A stretch of DNA of 5,962 bases from positions 1-5,962 of the forward strand of contig JAAVAY010000094.1 of NCBI GenBank assembly GCA_014803815.1, read 5' to 3'. The first letter of the stretch is position 1, and every line of letters starts with the position of its first letter. Both the position numbers and the translations under genes were made by a program. The notes under the pieces were generated by a model. The model was not told the DNA's origin and searched no databases. It was given only the letters and a program-made list of their open reading frames with translations. Shown here piece by piece: positions 4,618-5,962 of this stretch. The stretch comes from Allobaculum sp. GTDB lineage: Bacteria; Bacillota_I; Bacilli_A; Erysipelotrichales; Erysipelotrichaceae.

Positions 4618-5874
4618 ATGGTTATAGCGAGAAATACATATCTGAATCAACTTATTGCCGGACGTAAAAATGGTCTCATAAAGATAGTTACTGGAATTAG
4701 ACGATGCGGCAAGTCATTCCTGTTGTCAAAACTGTTTGCAGACTTTCTTGTCTCAGATGGTGTCTCTCGGAATCATATCATCCACATCCCTTTGGATGAC
4801 AGACGGAATGCCGATTTGAGAGATCCAGACAAGTTTTTAGATTACATTGACTCTTTAATAAAAGACGATGACACTTATTATCTGCTTCTAGACGAAGTTC
4901 AGATGATGGAGGATTTTGTCGGTGTTTTAAACAGTCTTTTGCATATGCACAATGTAGATGCTTATGTGACCGGCAGTAATTCAAAATTCTTGTCAAAGGA
5001 TGTAGTGACCGAATTTAGAGGGAGAGGCGATGAAATCCACATGTATCCCTTGTCGTTTTCAGAATATCTTACGGCGTACAAAGGTGATAGAGACTCTGCA
5101 TGGAAGGAATACTACACATATGGAGGTTTGCCTCAGATATTGAGTTTGGATAATTCCAAGAAAAAGATGGCATATCTTGAAAATCTTATGGAGACGGTAT
5201 TTCTTTCGGACATATTAGAAAGACATAAGATAAGGAATAAATTTGAACTTGAGGAGCTTATTAAGGTTGTGGCGTCATCCATTGGGTCTCCAACCAATCC
5301 AATAAAGCTCTCGAAGACTTTTATGAGTCTAAAAAATATAAAGATTAGCAATAAGACAATTTCAAACTACCTTTCTTTTTTTGAGGATGCATTTTTGATT
5401 GAAAGGGCTTTAAGGTACAATATAAAAGGGAAAAAATATATAAACACACTGTCTAAATTCTATTTCACCGACATGGGATTGAGAAATGCCGAACTGAGTT
5501 TCCGGCAGATAGAGGAAACCCATATTATGGAGAATGTCATTTATAACGAACTGCTTGTAAGGGGATTTTCTGTTGATGTGGGAGTTGTGGAGATAAGGAC
5601 AAGAGATAAGAACGGTAAACAAATACGGAAGCAGTTGGAAGTTGACTTCGTTGCTAATGATGGTAATGAACGCTTTTATATCCAATCAGCTCTGGCAATA
5701 CCTACTGAAGAAAAGAAATTACAGGAGACCGCATCATTTAGAAATATTGATGACTCGTTTAAGAAAGTCATAGTAGTTCGAAACGACATCATGCCGTATA
5801 TTGATGATAGCGGATGTCTTATAATAGGATTATTTGATTTTTTGCTAAATCCTCGTAAGCTGTATGGTATGTAA
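4618..5874 (+). CDS. AAA_14/DUF4143 ATP-binding protein with C-terminal PD-(D/E)xK-like domain
   Basis: This 418-residue protein has the usual length for the family. Residues ~18-150 are the ATPase: Walker A GIRRCGKS (26-33), Walker B YLLLDEVQ (88-95), sensor-1 region VTGSNSKFLS (117-126) and FRGR (133-136). LSFSEYL and YGGLPQIL are family hallmarks. Residues ~190-285 include a winged-helix-like stretch (ISNKTISNYLSFFEDAFLIE). Residues ~300-410 form the DUF4143 domain with MENVIYNELLVRG, LEVDFVA and FYIQSAL, a nuclease-like fold in which Q replaces the usual Lys; this is common in the family, so cleavage is doubtful. Cellular role is unknown: paralogues are numerous in Bacteroidetes and archaea. 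The start is set by TAGGA at 7-base spacing. It has its own promoter, palindromes and terminator, and by eye is more A+T-rich than the preceding operon, which suggests a separately acquired cassette. Confidence 0.9.
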   Translation: MVIARNTYLNQLIAGRKNGLIKIVTGIRRCGKSFLLSKLFADFLVSDGVSRNHIIHIPLDDRRNADLRDPDKFLDYIDSLIKDDDTYYLLLDEVQMMEDFVGVLNSLLHMHNVDAYVTGSNSKFLSKDVVTEFRGRGDEIHMYPLSFSEYLTAYKGDRDSAWKEYYTYGGLPQILSLDNSKKKMAYLENLMETVFLSDILERHKIRNKFELEELIKVVASSIGSPTNPIKLSKTFMSLKNIKISNKTISNYLSFFEDAFLIERALRYNIKGKKYINTLSKFYFTDMGLRNAELSFRQIEETHIMENVIYNELLVRGFSVDVGVVEIRTRDKNGKQIRKQLEVDFVANDGNERFYIQSALAIPTEEKKLQETASFRNIDDSFKKVIVVRNDIMPYIDDSGCLIIGLFDFLLNPRKLYGM

Positions 5875-5906
5875 CACCATAATCGAATAATATAAACATC
5901 TATATG

Positions 5907-5943
5907 AAATCGGGAGTACCTTTATTGGTTCACTCCCGATTTT
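5907..5943 (+). terminator. Terminator after the AAA_14 gene
   Basis: AAATCGGGAGT (5907-5917) pairs perfectly with ACTCCCGATTT (5932-5942), with a small ACC/GGT inner stem in the loop, followed by a short T run. TATATGA before it and TCATATA after it can extend the stem past a small bulge. Symmetry means it could also stop a convergent transcript from beyond the window. Nothing else is recognised in 5944-5962. Confidence 0.78.
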
Positions 5944-5962
5944 CTCATATATAGCAGGGAAT

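Noticed and set aside
5410..5685. Minus-strand 91-residue frame
   Set aside because: It is antisense to the DUF4143 domain, which is well matched on the plus strand, and shows no motif or ribosome-binding site.
4491..5906. AACATCATCTAT (4491-4502) and AACATCTAT (5895-5903) as direct repeats flanking the AAA_14 cassette
   Set aside because: The match is short, gapped and A+T-rich, and does not coincide cleanly with the cassette ends. Chance is the simplest explanation.

Overview
The window looks like accessory DNA from a Bacteroidales genome (Bacteroides, Phocaeicola, Parabacteroides, Prevotella or a relative). Three things point there. The two recognisable promoters have the Bacteroidetes shape (TTTG-like -33, then about 19-20 bp, then TAnnTTTG-like -7). 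The tyrosine recombinase and insertion-sequence remnants are of types common in that phylum. The gene order of paired excisionase-like HTH proteins, RepA-like ATPase and Toprim primase is typical of Bacteroides mobilizable elements such as NBU1. Species cannot be told from the sequence.

Layout. Positions 1-111 are the 3' end of an IS30-family transposase. It abuts, at about 112-120, the last third of a tyrosine integrase gene (to 375), so the integrase is severed. Positions 376-712 hold no clear gene. They contain a diverged direct repeat (388-494) and a run of hairpins ending in an intrinsic terminator (586-693). An unrecognised gene follows, intact from 867 to 1505. Its reading continues back to an ATG at 713 only if one T is removed from a run of eight. 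A 13-bp perfect inverted repeat with a third half-site (1515-1554) and a promoter (1561-1591) precede a tight four-gene operon (1631-4478): two tandem HTH_17 excisionase-like proteins, a RecA/RepA-like ATPase and a Toprim primase. A 139-bp gap then carries two matched 30-bp palindromes flanking a near-consensus promoter. It drives a self-contained gene for an AAA_14/DUF4143 ATPase (4618-5874), closed by a terminator (5907-5943).

How it fits together. In NBU1-like elements the excisionase-like proteins assist the integrase in excision, and the ATPase and primase are thought to support replication of the excised circle. Here that module looks intact, but the integrase is broken by an IS and no mobilization (relaxase) gene or oriT is seen. 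This copy is therefore probably immobilised, or depends on an integrase supplied in trans. The AAA_14 gene looks like an independently regulated passenger. The most unusual structure is its control region: two palindromes of identical architecture with a compensatory base-pair change, one touching the -33 element and the other covering the expected transcription start and including the Shine-Dalgarno.
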